The notes beneath the pieces were generated by a model. The model was not told the DNA's origin, did no database searches, and saw only the letters and a program-made list of their open reading frames with translations. From the NCBI RefSeq assembly GCF_023078275.1, contig NC_062975.1:17965641-18029640 (forward strand): a stretch of 64,000 nucleotides of DNA, given 5' to 3'. The translations under genes and the position numbers were made by a program. Below are positions 53,985 to 64,000 of this stretch, piece by piece. This DNA is from Leguminivora glycinivorella (Eukaryota > Arthropoda > Insecta > Lepidoptera > Tortricidae). The stretch's first letter is position 1. The number at the start of each line of letters is the position of its first letter.

Positions 53985-54120
53985 GTTTGACCACGATCAC
54001 ACCTGGTGGTGATGATGTGATCTACGGTGGAGCACGCTTGCCCATGAGATACCTATTTATTCTTGCTTTAAAGAGACCTGGATTGTACTCATGCGGAAAC
54101 ACAAGCAGAATGGCTAAAAT
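53985..54120 (+). repeat. Dispersed repeat fragment (CTACGGTGGAGCACGCTTGC)
   Basis: CACCTGGTGGTGATGATGTG and TACGGTGGAGCACGCTTGCC are a pattern I know from lepidopteran genomes. It is a truncated copy with no intact function. Confidence 0.4.
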
Positions 54121-54799
54121 GTTGCACTCAAAAAATCAAAACCTTATATATATAAAATACAGAAAATAATACTACAAACCTTACTCATTTTCCATTCGTT
54201 ATCCCGGTTTTTATATTAATTTAATTTATCAAAATTTACTGGAGTGACAATTAAAAATCTCATAAAACGCGTTATTATGCAAGTTCTGAAATATTCTATT
54301 GAAAAAATTGCGTCAATTTATATTTGCTAACTCCGCAATTTTATTGTAAATAACGTATTTTTTAAAGATTTAAAGATTTATTGTAATATCCATTCGCTTG
54401 TTTAAGCCATTAATTAGTGTTAAAAACACATGTTTACCCGCGGAAACAATTCTTTGCAAATTTATTACAAGTACTAACAATAAAATTGAACGTTTTCCGT
54501 TTTCAGGCAATAACTAATACCCATAACAGTTACGCGAGAAATGCGGATAGGTAACTCTATACTCTGGTGCGTGATACGCAACAGTTTGCGGTCTATGTGT
54601 AACTAGAAGGCATATGGTATGGACATGGATGGTTTTAATACATATTGTGATAAAGTAACATCAGTGTTCACCAAAGAGCGACTGATAGAGGACTATGCTT
54701 CCATATTAGCTTTTGATCATATGAATCATATCGTTTTCGTAGCTAAGTGCCTTTATTTATCTCTCTTCTGTGTTCGCAAGGATGTCCACTATCTGCTTT

Positions 54800-55045
54800 C
54801 AGCGGATACAAAAATACTATTGACATGTTTTCGGAAGGAACCCGGACAATTTGGAGAAGCTGATGGTGGTTGGGCAGGTAGACGGGAAAAGACTGCGCGG
54901 TCGATCGCCTACTTGTTGGTCAGACCAAATCAAGACGCTCACTGGCCTGCCAATACCAAAGTGAGCTCGGCGTCGGCGAAAGCTGGCGCGATATCGCTCA
55001 AGACCGAGCAAAATGGCGTGCTCTTGTATTGGAGGCCATTCTATT
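54800..55045 (+). pseudogene. Decayed LINE C-terminal coding remnant
   Basis: One frame reads VDGKRLRGRSPTCWSDQI near 54880-54930. Another, after a frameshift, reads WRDIAQDRAKWRALVLEA near 54984-55040. These two blocks are the standard C-terminal signature of endonuclease/reverse-transcriptase LINEs. The 143-codon open frame that covers the area (54619-55050) uses the wrong phase for the second block and is a shadow. Confidence 0.6.
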
Positions 55046-55468
55046 TTTAAGGATTTGTACTAGTGTCATCGACTTTAATTTCGGTTAGGCTGGCAGAAGA
55101 GCGATATGCTTACCAAGAGTAAGCGATTATGACTTTCGACTGGTACCCTGCGTGATATTCAAAGACCTAACCATGAATATTTATATTTTAATGCCAATCA
55201 AACAGGTTACCTGCCGTCAAAACAACAAATCGCATTGCTTGTGTTGATTTTAAGGAACTGGTTTGTTATTAATTTTTATGCAGTGACAAAATGAGTAAAA
55301 ATAGAAAAATATAAACAGGATCTTAGGTTGAATGTTAGACTAAAAGCAGGCATCTGTTATGGTTTGGTGTGCGATATTTGGGTTGTGTCGGTTAAATTTT
55401 TCATGGGTTTCTGGATGCTTGATACATAAGCCAATAAGAAAACACCGCTGTGTTTTTACTACATTAAG

Positions 55469-55550
55469 GCGGCGTAGCCGAATGGCAATCTTCGACGCCA
55501 GACGCGGACAGGAATGCAGTCTGGCTCTGTCGCGCGAATCCAATAAGACA
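55469..55550. mobile_element. Relic of the CGTAGCCGAATGGCA MITE
   Basis: CGGCGTAGCCGAATGGCAAT matches the terminus of 11203-11346. TCTGGCTCTGTCGCGCGAAT matches its interior. The right terminus is gone. Confidence 0.55.
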
Positions 55551-57780
55551 TTTTTTTTTTCGTCGCACCGAAAAACATGAATTTGGGACATTTTCCTCTA
55601 GTAAAGTGCGTTTACTAGAGTATAATTATGTCCATTATTATTATTTGATATTGTATGTTTACCAATATAGTCATAATCTGAATTCAAGATAATATGTTAA
55701 TCTAAAGATGAACGAACTGTTTCTATTTTTACCAAACCGTTATTTTGCATTTAATTATGTACCATTTGAGAAAGACGGGTTTCTATATTTAGGCTACCAT
55801 ATTACTTAACTATTGGTTATTTGTAACATTTGAATAAATAAATAATTCCCGCAGAGTTTTGTGTTCTAAATTATATACCGATTTTCTAATATAAACTTCG
55901 GTTGTCGCGATAGTTATTCAGGAATTCATGAAATTGATTTATTACATGCCAAACATTGTGAATAATATATTTATAATGCATTAAATCTTTGTTTGACAGG
56001 ACTTGTGTTAAAAGCTGGATAGACAGGTTTTAATTCCAATAAAAAGTTATAAATATAGATCTATAGTCATTGATCGGAGTCAGTGTTATGTGTCAATTGT
56101 CATTTCATGAAACATAAACGTATTTTTGACACTGATAGATCAAATCTCTAACTAATCCAAACCTAATTCATAACTAGTTATAAAATTAGAATACAACAGT
56201 GAGTCTCGAGTCTCCAACTCCACTCTCATAGTTAGACCCTGATTCAAATACCTATATTATAGTTTTAATTTTATTCACATCTCACACATGATCTTTAACT
56301 CTAAGGTATTCTTAAGGTACATTATGCAAATCCAGAGATCTTACACGCACCTTGCCGATCTTTCAAAAATCTGTTTACTCCGTTTTTGTAGAACCCCATA
56401 CAGTCCCCAGAGGAAAACTTGTTATTCCGATTTTTCAAGTTTATCTTCTTAATTTTATTGCAGTTGAGATGCAAATGACGGTCAAGTTGAACTCGGAATT
56501 GCCTCAATTTAGTTTTATACTGCCTCATTTTTAGAATTTCCGTGACAGGTTAATGAGAATTTTAGCAATAATCATTAAACCAGATTTGCAAAAAAGGCGA
56601 TGGACCAATTAAGTCGTTTTACAGATCTGCAAAAACAGAATGCGTTCATTGATCCCCATACGGACTAAAACACTTGATTTGTTATTTTGGATGATGTTCA
56701 TCACGTAAAGTCTAGACTTGCTGCCGATTCGAATTTATATTATTAGATCTGTGATATGATGCTGATCTATTAGTGTAACAAACTATATTTTTTCAACCTA
56801 AAACGGATTTTCTAGATCAATAGATAATATTTTTATTTCGAATAATATTATGCAATGTCGATTTTATAAAAACAACCTGACACATATTGTTTTAAACATA
56901 CGTTTGGCTGATTCAAACGGATAAACCGCAACAAGTCGAACTTGATAAATTCACAATGCAAATTTCTCTTAGTGTACATCTTAGATACATAGTCAAATGT
57001 AGTTATAACATAATAACAATCCAAATGCGTAATATAAACACACCTCATAACCATTAAGATCAAGCCATAAAATTTATAACACATAATCTGCACAGCTTTA
57101 CAGCTCTACGGATTATAGGTAGATGCTAGAAACTCTAGTCTAGAGTCATACCAAGCTAAGTTGGCAGCAATTGTGACAACCCCGCCAGTGGAAAATGTAA
57201 TTTTAAATCTCAAACTTTCATAAAACTATGACGTTTATTTAAACCGTACGGAGAAATTTTAGCTTAATATGTTTTTGAAAATATAAAAAAAACAAAGGTA
57301 ACTAACAACTTCCAAGCGGTAAAATTAGGAGGCATATCAATATCCCTTAACCCTATCAAAATTAAAAGTACCTAACGCACAATAGTAATTCAGCAACCAC
57401 GTAAAGATGATTTCCTTATTACCTCACGGAGTTAAACAATCAACAAAAACGCTTCCGATCGGACACGGCGCGCGCGCAACGTGCGGAGATGCAATGTTCC
57501 ACTACCAGAGGTGGCTAGTTACGCGTAAACTAGAGATATATTTGACTAGATCGTATATGAAAATTAAACCGAAAAAGTGCCAGTCATTCTTGCCCACCTT
57601 GAGGTATGTACAGTGAGCGAGATTGCACAAGAAGAAAAACTTGTGTTCCCAAAAGGAGAGCAAATGACACTGCTCATTTTTTGTGCCACTGTTAGCAGTT
57701 ATGGGTTTAAAGGAATCGCAGACAACAATTGACCCCGCATCACACAGTCGACTTTTAAGATACCTACCCAAGGGAGGAAA
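55551..57780. other. AT-rich intergenic, no gene seen
   Basis: Short frames on both strands (for example 57502-57771 on the minus strand) have no recognisable motif. Confidence 0.45.
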
Positions 57781-57887
57781 CTGGATGGTAACATTCTTAA
57801 CCCGTCACCACACGAAGTTTATGGTGGTAAAATTAAGATAAATATCATACACTACAGAAAAAGTAAATAACCGAGTCCACTGGTTGC

Positions 57888-58005
57888 CAAGAAAGGGAAT
57901 CGAATCCGGATTCATCGAACGCGGTAGCCACAGTGGTCGGGTGGTAATAGCAAGGACGTTTGCTGCCTAAGCAGATACGGGTTTGATTCCCGGCTCGACT
58001 AACTC
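57888..58005. repeat. Two tRNA-like B boxes in head-to-head order
   Basis: GGGAATCGAATCCGG at 57895-57909 is a minus-strand B box. GGGTTTGATTCCC at 57979-57991 is a plus-strand B box preceded by an A-box-like TGGTCGGGTGGTAATAGC. This suggests two opposed tRNA-derived SINE heads. Neither folds into a full cloverleaf by eye. Confidence 0.5.
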
Positions 58006-59224
58006 ACACACATGCCTTAATTAGGCCGATATTACACCATCATAGAAATATGATCATAGACAACATGCCGTCCTTTTCTTCACGTTATAGAAAAATGGAG
58101 GCATACAGACCTATGATCAAAGATATACGAGTACGATAATGTAATATGGGCCTTTGGTGAACCTACGTCATATATATTGTACCTGCTTTTTATTGAATAT
58201 AATGATAATGAGATACCTATTCGATAGAATCGAGTTGTGCCTAAGAGGCCATAGTACTGGCTGTAGAAGGAATACTGACATATTTTGTATTTGGTATAGC
58301 AACCGATTCTTTGATATGTTTGTTTACGTTTTGTAAGTCAGTCGGTCAATTACAGTTCTCATGTAAACATTGAATAAATTCCTAGTGTACACTTTCTTGG
58401 TTTCCTTGTGCTATAGATCTCTGCTATATAGTGTTAGACCTGTGGGATATCCCCCACACTTTTTTTCTTAAAAATCCTTACTCAAAGTGACGTCTACATC
58501 GACCTATAACTATGTCTGTGCCATGCGCGGTCAACTGAACACGGTAATCTCCCGCGCATGTCACACGCCACGCGATTTATCCTCACGACGATGACTAAGT
58601 TAACTGACTAATTTAGACAGTTTTATTCTAAATAATTGTTATTTTGCAAAGATACTCTATATGACTCAGTTTCAGTTTTGTTTAAAATATGCTGTTACCT
58701 TCAGTGACTCAGTTTGGGTTTACAGTATTCTTTGGACAAAGACTCATTTCCTGGTACGTCACGAAAGTTGGTTTCAGTTTTTTTAGTTCTAAAGACTAAT
58801 AGGTATTGTTTTTTCCTCACATACTGTTTTGTTTTTGCCTACTGTCTCCTATCTTTTTTAACTAATTTATCATCTCTCATCATAGTTGGTATGGTAAGCA
58901 CTACAAAAGTAATTCATCATGAATGGGTATCACTGGAAGGGGTATTTTCTACTGGAAGGGGTATTTTCTTTGTAACTAGGTTATTACTGTAGGTAGGTAA
59001 GTATTTTTATGTGTATGTAGGTATAGTTTGTTACTTAGTGTATTTACATCAAATATATAAAATATACTTAAGGAAATCTACTATAGGTAAAAAAAAAAAA
59101 AAAATCATTATGCAGATTCGAATATAGCAGCAAATTAAAAAAAAAGCTATATAACAACCAAATAATCTCAGGAGACACACACAACAAGATTAAATTTCCA
59201 GATGTTTTTACACGAAACTAATAG
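58006..59224. other. No gene seen
   Basis: AT-rich. A short tandem TGGAAGGGGTATTTTCT duplication occurs at about 58935-58970. Confidence 0.45.
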
Positions 59225-59660
59225 TTATTTGTTATACAAGGGGGCAAAGTTGTATTTTAACGCCGAGTGTGGAATTGAAAAACGAGCAAGTGAAAGGATT
59301 CTATAGTTGAACCACGAGCGAAGCGAGTGGTTCGAGAATAGAATCCTGAACTTGCGAGTTTTTTAACACACGAGAAGTAAAATACATTTGCACCCGAGTG
59401 TAACACAAAACTTTTCCCCTCACTATAGCGAGGAAACTACAACGCAAAAAATGCGTTTATCACTGCTTCCAGTATTTCCACAGGAGGTAAATCATCTTTA
59501 TTACTAGATTCACCTACTTTTATCAATTTTAAAGCAGTTAATTTGACTTTATTCAAGGTCAAATTACTTTACCCACTAGTGGATAAAATGCGTTTTTACC
59601 CGCTGGTATTAAAGGACAAAACACGTGTTTCCGAGCTAGTGAGGGGAAAAAATAATTACG
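59225..59660 (+). repeat. Long direct repeat, copy 1
   Basis: GAACCACGAGCGAAGCGAGT, CACCCGAGTGTAACACAAAA, ACTACAACGCAAAAAATGCG and ACACGTGTTTCCGAGCTAGT recur in the same order at 62395-62730. Copy 1 has extra sequence in the first 120 bp. Short inverted motifs (TTTTCCCCTCACTA / TAGTGAGGGGAAAA) suggest TIRs. Confidence 0.75.
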
Positions 59661-59791
59661 CACTGGGGGCATATTTTTCATTTCATTCCAATTTACGCGT
59701 AGCCTCTCATGAACTCTAGTATATTTCAGTGTGGATCTCCCATTAAGTTTAGTACGTAATTAAAATATTGTAAGCTTTACCGAATATCAAC

Positions 59792-60306
59792 TAGGGTTGT
59801 AAAAAAACGGTTTTTTTTCTGGCTTGAAAAAAAACATGAAAAAAAACCGTGAAAAAAAACAGTTTTTTTTCTGCAGTATGTTTTTTTTCTAAAGTACGAA
59901 ATCTCAAAATTTGCAAAGTAGTTAATACTTTTATACGGTTTTTTAGACTTAATGTTAACTATTAAACGAATTTAATCAAATAACTTTAATTTCTGGTCTT
60001 ATAAAAGTAACATTTACGAAATCTGTAGTTTGTAGTTATCACTATTTACTGTTGGCAACACCACCGCCTCTCCACGCTACACGCCGCATCGGGGATTCCC
60101 CAATAAACGTTTGTATACTGAATTAAAATGTACGTTATTGTTATTGAAACACGTTACAACTCACGAAAAACCGTTATTGTCGTATTATTTGTTCATCTGA
60201 AAAAAAACCATATTTAGAAAAAAAACCAAGGTGCTCGGTTTTTTTTCATGTTTTTTTTCATAATTCTGAAAAAAAACATTTGGTTTTTTTTCTATTTACA
60301 ACCCTA
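59792..60306. mobile_element. 515-bp hAT-like MITE rich in poly(A)/poly(T) blocks
   Basis: The termini TAGGGTTGTAAA and TTTACAACCCTA are inverted repeats. ATATCAAC (59784-59791) and CTATCAAC (60307-60314) agree at 7 of 8 positions, as a hAT 8-bp target duplication would. Both ends carry repeated blocks of 8 A or 8 T separated by a few bases (AACCG, CATG), pairing across the element. Confidence 0.75.
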
Positions 60307-60349
60307 CTATCAACCGTCAAAAACATTTGTCTTCGAGCTGCAGAGAGTG

Positions 60350-60475
60350 CAGGGCTAGCACTAGTCTGCCGCGAGATTATGTCGCCGCGACATAGACTAC
60401 CCGTCCTCATGTCATTGTCACAATTAAAAAAAAACGTGTGACCAATGTCGAGAGTGTGACAATCGCACTCATGTA
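60350..60475. mobile_element. Relic of the CAGGGTTAGCAC palindrome
   Basis: CAGGGCTAGCAC, then GATTATGTCGCCGCGACATA and ACCCGTCCTCATGTCATTG match the left 140 bp of the element at 51182. The right half is worn down. Confidence 0.55.
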
Positions 60476-60693
60476 CCTACTAAAAAAAAAAGCCCTGCAG
60501 ATCCGTACCTCTAGAGTCAGGCCAAAATAAATTAGCGACAATTTAGATAGCCTTGCCTCTGCAAGGGTTAAGTAAACGTCATAATACTCATTTCATTGAA
60601 ATGTTACATTTAAAATGACTTTGCACAGGCGAGGATGTCAAATTCGTTGTCAATTCATCTTAGCCCATAGTAAGGATTATTTTATACTTATAG

Positions 60694-60831
60694 CCCCTTA
60701 TTCATAAACGTACTCTAAAGTTACCAATGAGATACAATTCGTTTGTCCCTTTCTATCACACCAATACGTCGGAAAGGGACAAACGAACTTTATCGGCTTG
60801 ATAACTTTAGTGTACGTTTATGAATAAGGGG
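60694..60831. mobile_element. TIR MITE, CCCCTTATTCATAAA family, copy 2
   Basis: The ends CCCCTTATTCATAAACGTAC and GTACGTTTATGAATAAGGGG are inverted repeats. The core CTATCACACCAATACGTCGG is shared with 19497-19647. Confidence 0.8.
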
Positions 60832-61084
60832 GTTAGTATTTACAATCTTCATACTAAGAATCGTAACTCGATTTTTTAGCGCCACCTCCTAAATACTATC
60901 ATAATTTTCAAGATGTGTATTGACATGATATCATGATAGAAGAAATATGTAATTTGTTCTCATAAAAAATACAATTAAAATAATTAATAATTAATTAATT
61001 AAATAAGAAATATGCAATTTGTTCTCATAAGCTTTTGATTGATATTTCAAAATTGGTCTCTTAATGCACCGCCTACAATCTTCT

Positions 61085-61200
61085 CTGCTTTGCCCAAAGG
61101 TTGACTGGTAGAGAATGCCTCATGTCATGGCATTAAGTTCGCCTTTTGTACATTAAGTTGTACTTTTGTGCAATCAAGTTTAAATAAATAAATAAAAAAT
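61085..61200 (+). mobile_element. LINE 3' end, RTE-like, with AAAT tail
   Basis: CCCAAAGGTTGACTGGTAGA, GCATTAAGTTCGCCTTTTGT and TTTAAATAAATAAAT match 5440-5590. Confidence 0.5.
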
Positions 61201-61391
61201 AAAAACACCCAAAAATATTTGGGAAAAATATAATTTTGGCCACTTCCAGGTTGCGAAACAGCGCCATCTAGTTTTAAGCCTAAAAAGCCCATACATTTCA
61301 GGGGTACGCTTTCTTGTATTGGCTTTGTCAGTCTCAGTATTATATCGTTCTTGCCCAATAGGTATTATTTATATGCCCACAACTTGTTTTT

Positions 61392-61448
61392 AACCCCCGA
61401 CGCAAAAACGACGGGGTGTTATAAGTTTGACGTATCTGTCTGTGTGGG

Positions 61449-61492
<44 letters not shown>

Positions 61493-61690
61493 CGTCTGTC
61501 TGTCCGTCTGTGTGTCTGTGTGTCTGTCTGTCTGTGGCATCGTAGCTCCCGAACGGATAAACTGATTTAGATTTAGTTTTTTATGTGTGAAAGCTGAGTT
61601 AGTCGGGAGTGTTCTTAGCTATGTTTCATGAAAATCGGTCTACTATGTCGCAGTCAGGGTTTTTTCCAAATTTTAATTTTGTGGTTAGGT
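61392..61690 (+). repeat. Dispersed repeat with TCTG microsatellite, copy 2
   Basis: It has the same block order as 4982-5230 (ACCCCCGACGCAAAAACGAC, TCTG run, GGCATCGTAGCTCCCGAACG, GAAAATCGGTCTACTATGTC). The TCTG tract is longer here, at about 61437-61535. Open frames across it are simple-sequence artefacts. Confidence 0.7.
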
Positions 61691-62394
61691 TATTAATTCT
61701 GTATCTATTCCTTGAGGTGCCAGACTCAATTCCTTGCTAATTTTTATAAGTATAGGTGCGAGTTTTCTACAGTGGGTTGAAAACGACCCAATGGCCATGT
61801 AGGGTTTATATATGGTTTATGGGTTAGACTGACTATTTACTGTTAACTGTTTACTATAGTTATGATGAATCGTCACATGACAAAAGAGCAGGGACAACTG
61901 TGTCGAGTCAACTACTTCCCAAAATTCAATACAAACTATTTGTGTCACACAAAGGCACAAAGTTTCAACTGAACTTTAATGAGGTACAGGAACTTAAAAG
62001 ACTATTAAAGCTGTTTGGTTAATTAAATAATGGAATTTGTAACGTACGGTAGTTCTCTTTGAAAAGTGCCGTGTGGGAATTTACATTTTGGATGTAAATT
62101 TGGAAAAAGAGGGGGAGGCCTTTGGATGGACAAATAAAAATAGATATTTTGATTAAGTAAGTAACATTATAGGAGTACAATTTGCTAGTGCACTCTCCCA
62201 TTTATTGACGACCGGTCTAGAATGCAGCAGAGAGTGGCTAATGACCCACAATCTGCTAACATGGTCCTGGGTCATCAGCTAGCATCCATAGAATAAGGCT
62301 ACAACCTCTGCTTAGTTTGGGGCTAGGGCGATTAACGTAATGTGTTAAAAAACATGTCTCTAAGTTTGTCTACAAAATGTATTAAACATATTAA
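61691..62394. other. No gene seen
   Basis: No supported exon, RNA gene or repeat ends. Confidence 0.45.
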
Positions 62395-62730
62395 TAGTTA
62401 TTTGTTATACATGTTCTAGTTGAACCACGAGCGAAGCGAGTAAATAGAATCCTTGAGAGTCTTAAAATACATTTGCACCCGAGTGTAACACAAAACTTTT
62501 CCCCTCACTACAGCGAGGAAACTACAACGCAAAAAATGCGTTTATCACTGTTTCCAGAAGTTCCACAGGTGGTAAATCATCTGTATTACTAGATTCACCT
62601 ACTTTTATCAATTTTAAAGCAGTTAATTTGACGTTATTCAAGGTCAAAATACTTTACCCACTAGTGGATAAAATGCGTTTTTACCTGCTGGTAAGGACAA
62701 AACACGTGTTTCCGAGCTAGTGAGGGGAAA
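62395..62730 (+). repeat. Long direct repeat, copy 2
   Basis: It is collinear with 59225-59660 from TTGAACCACGAGCGAAGCGA to GAGCTAGTGAGGGGAAAA, with a few substitutions per 100 bp by eye and a shorter first part. Confidence 0.75.
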
Positions 62731-63860
62731 ACATACATATAAACCGGGTCACTCACGTGACCAATCAAATGTATGTTTGTTATATTTTAATTCGGTGACC
62801 GCTTTGTTAGATTGTAAGTTTAGGTACCTTATACAGTGTTATTTTGCACAAAATATACTGTTTTTCTATTGAAACTTGTTTTGGCGTTATTGCGTGATTA
62901 AATTAATTGTGTTATGGACACATGTAAAATGACAGATTATACACATAATTTATATAGACATGATAGAAAAAATATACGTTAGCCCTTAAATAGATGACGT
63001 TAAAAAAATATATTACTACATACATATTTTTAACAAGCATGAGTTTTAAATTTTAGCTAAATTTTATTGATAATTATATTTTTGTGCCATATTGTAAGTA
63101 ATTCCTAGAAATCTCGATGTGCGTAGATAAAAAGAATCCTTTTAATATTCAGTCAAAGTCAGGAACAAACATTATATAGGAAATATTTGTACATGGTCTT
63201 ACTTCTTAAATTAAACCACATATCCTACATGGTAGCTAAAAATTAGGAACTCCTACTACCCAAACCTTAGACTTATATTGACAGGGATATATACCGTGAT
63301 CTCTTTATTAAACCTACCTGCGTCAACTCATTCTGGAGTACTGTTTATTTCAGCCACTTTCAGTCCATTCCATTAGCACTGTAACCGGCAATGCACATAA
63401 AAAGCTCAATGATTTGTCGTTAGTTAATTACTTTTCTCTGATTAAATTGCACCTGATTAAAATAAAGTTATATTACTTAATGACATGTTTCCACATTAAT
63501 TGACATCGTTAATATGTTTTCTGTTAATAATGATTTATGATTATATCGTTATATTACAATTTCAATTTTCAGTTAGATTTGTTAGATTGTTAAACTTTTA
63601 AGTTTTCAGGCTGAAATACTTACTTGTCTTTCTAGACAATCAAATTTACAGTAACACTAACGGTTGCTACTACTTCTGTAGCTGACGATCGACTTCAGAA
63701 TTTTAGAAAACTTATGTATTCACTTTTGTTTAACTTAGGAAAGTAGAGCTAACATTGCCTTTGTACATCAACAAAGCATAGTCACACCAAGTTAAAGAGA
63801 ATAGAGACAACGAGAAATGAGGTTAGTCCTCAATACTTCCATTTAAATAAATTGTCAAAA
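62731..63860. other. AT-rich intergenic, no gene seen
   Basis: No supported feature. Confidence 0.45.
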
Positions 63861-63980
63861 CAAAAAGGAGACAAAACGTCGCGTTCGCGATCGCATCGGG
63901 CTTGGGTCGAATAAACGAACGCGTGGATCGCTCGCGCCGGTTCTACTGCAACTAAATGGTTTCCCGCCAAAACCTGGGTA
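63861..63980. promoter_or_regulatory. CpG-rich patch at the window edge
   Basis: A sudden CpG-rich run (AACGTCGCGTTCGCGATCGC, ATCGCTCGCGCCGG) stands out after more than 1 kb of AT-rich DNA. It may be the promoter of a gene beyond the window. No exon is visible inside. Confidence 0.25.
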
Positions 63981-64000
63981 CCTAGACAAGGTCACAATCT

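Noticed and set aside
54619..55050. 143-codon frame as a host gene
   Set aside because: Typical LINE C-terminal motifs appear in other phases of the same DNA, so the frame is a shadow of a decayed LINE.
61340..61545. Repetitive minus- and plus-strand frames (TDRQ / VCLS repeats)
   Set aside because: They are translation of a TCTG microsatellite.

Overview
This window looks like euchromatic intergenic DNA from a moth or butterfly (Lepidoptera). The assignment rests on three things. There are spliced genes with GT-AG introns and insect-type promoters (TATA box plus a TCAGT initiator). There is a chitin-binding cuticle protein gene. There are many dispersed repeats I recognise from memory as lepidopteran, including Helitrons ending in a short GC hairpin plus CTAG, tRNA-derived SINEs, Jockey/CR1-type and RTE-type LINEs, and many TIR or fold-back MITEs. 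The species cannot be named and no database was searched.

Host genes are sparse. A two-exon RR-type cuticle protein gene lies at 6044-6778 (+), with a clear promoter and a poly(A) signal that overlaps its stop codon. An F-box/leucine-rich-repeat gene at 14407-16199 (+) is broken by three separable lesions: an 8-bp tandem duplication, a 120-bp MITE flanked by CTG on both sides, and a 5'-truncated poly(A) retroposon. A single-exon gene of unknown family at 45985-46872 (-) encodes a 295-residue protein with a hydrophobic N-terminus and paired cysteines at regular spacings. A 77-residue open frame at 45229-45462 is of doubtful status.

Transposable elements make up most of the remainder that can be recognised. 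Four LINE copies keep long reverse-transcriptase frames: 1179-3683 (-), 25515-26905 (-), 38846-41821 (-) and 43070-45208 (+). The first and third belong to one family. All four are 5'-truncated. Several show nesting: the first LINE splits an older retroposon, and the third sits between fold-back arms beside another MITE. Insertion footprints can be read to the base in several places: CAG/CTG duplications around two MITE families, near-perfect or perfect 8-bp duplications around two hAT-like elements, and an A|T insertion site around a complete 242-bp Helitron.

The remaining sequence (especially 6.8-8.4, 8.5-10.6, 16.2-17.5, 22.9-25.5, 27.5-29.8, 34.5-36.1, 55.6-57.8 and 62.7-63.9 kb) is AT-rich and holds no gene I can support. 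I found no operon-like grouping, no CRISPR array, no rRNA and no intact tRNA gene. The best candidates for something undescribed are the cysteine-paired protein gene at 46 kb and the shared CAG/CTG insertion preference of two unrelated-looking MITE families.
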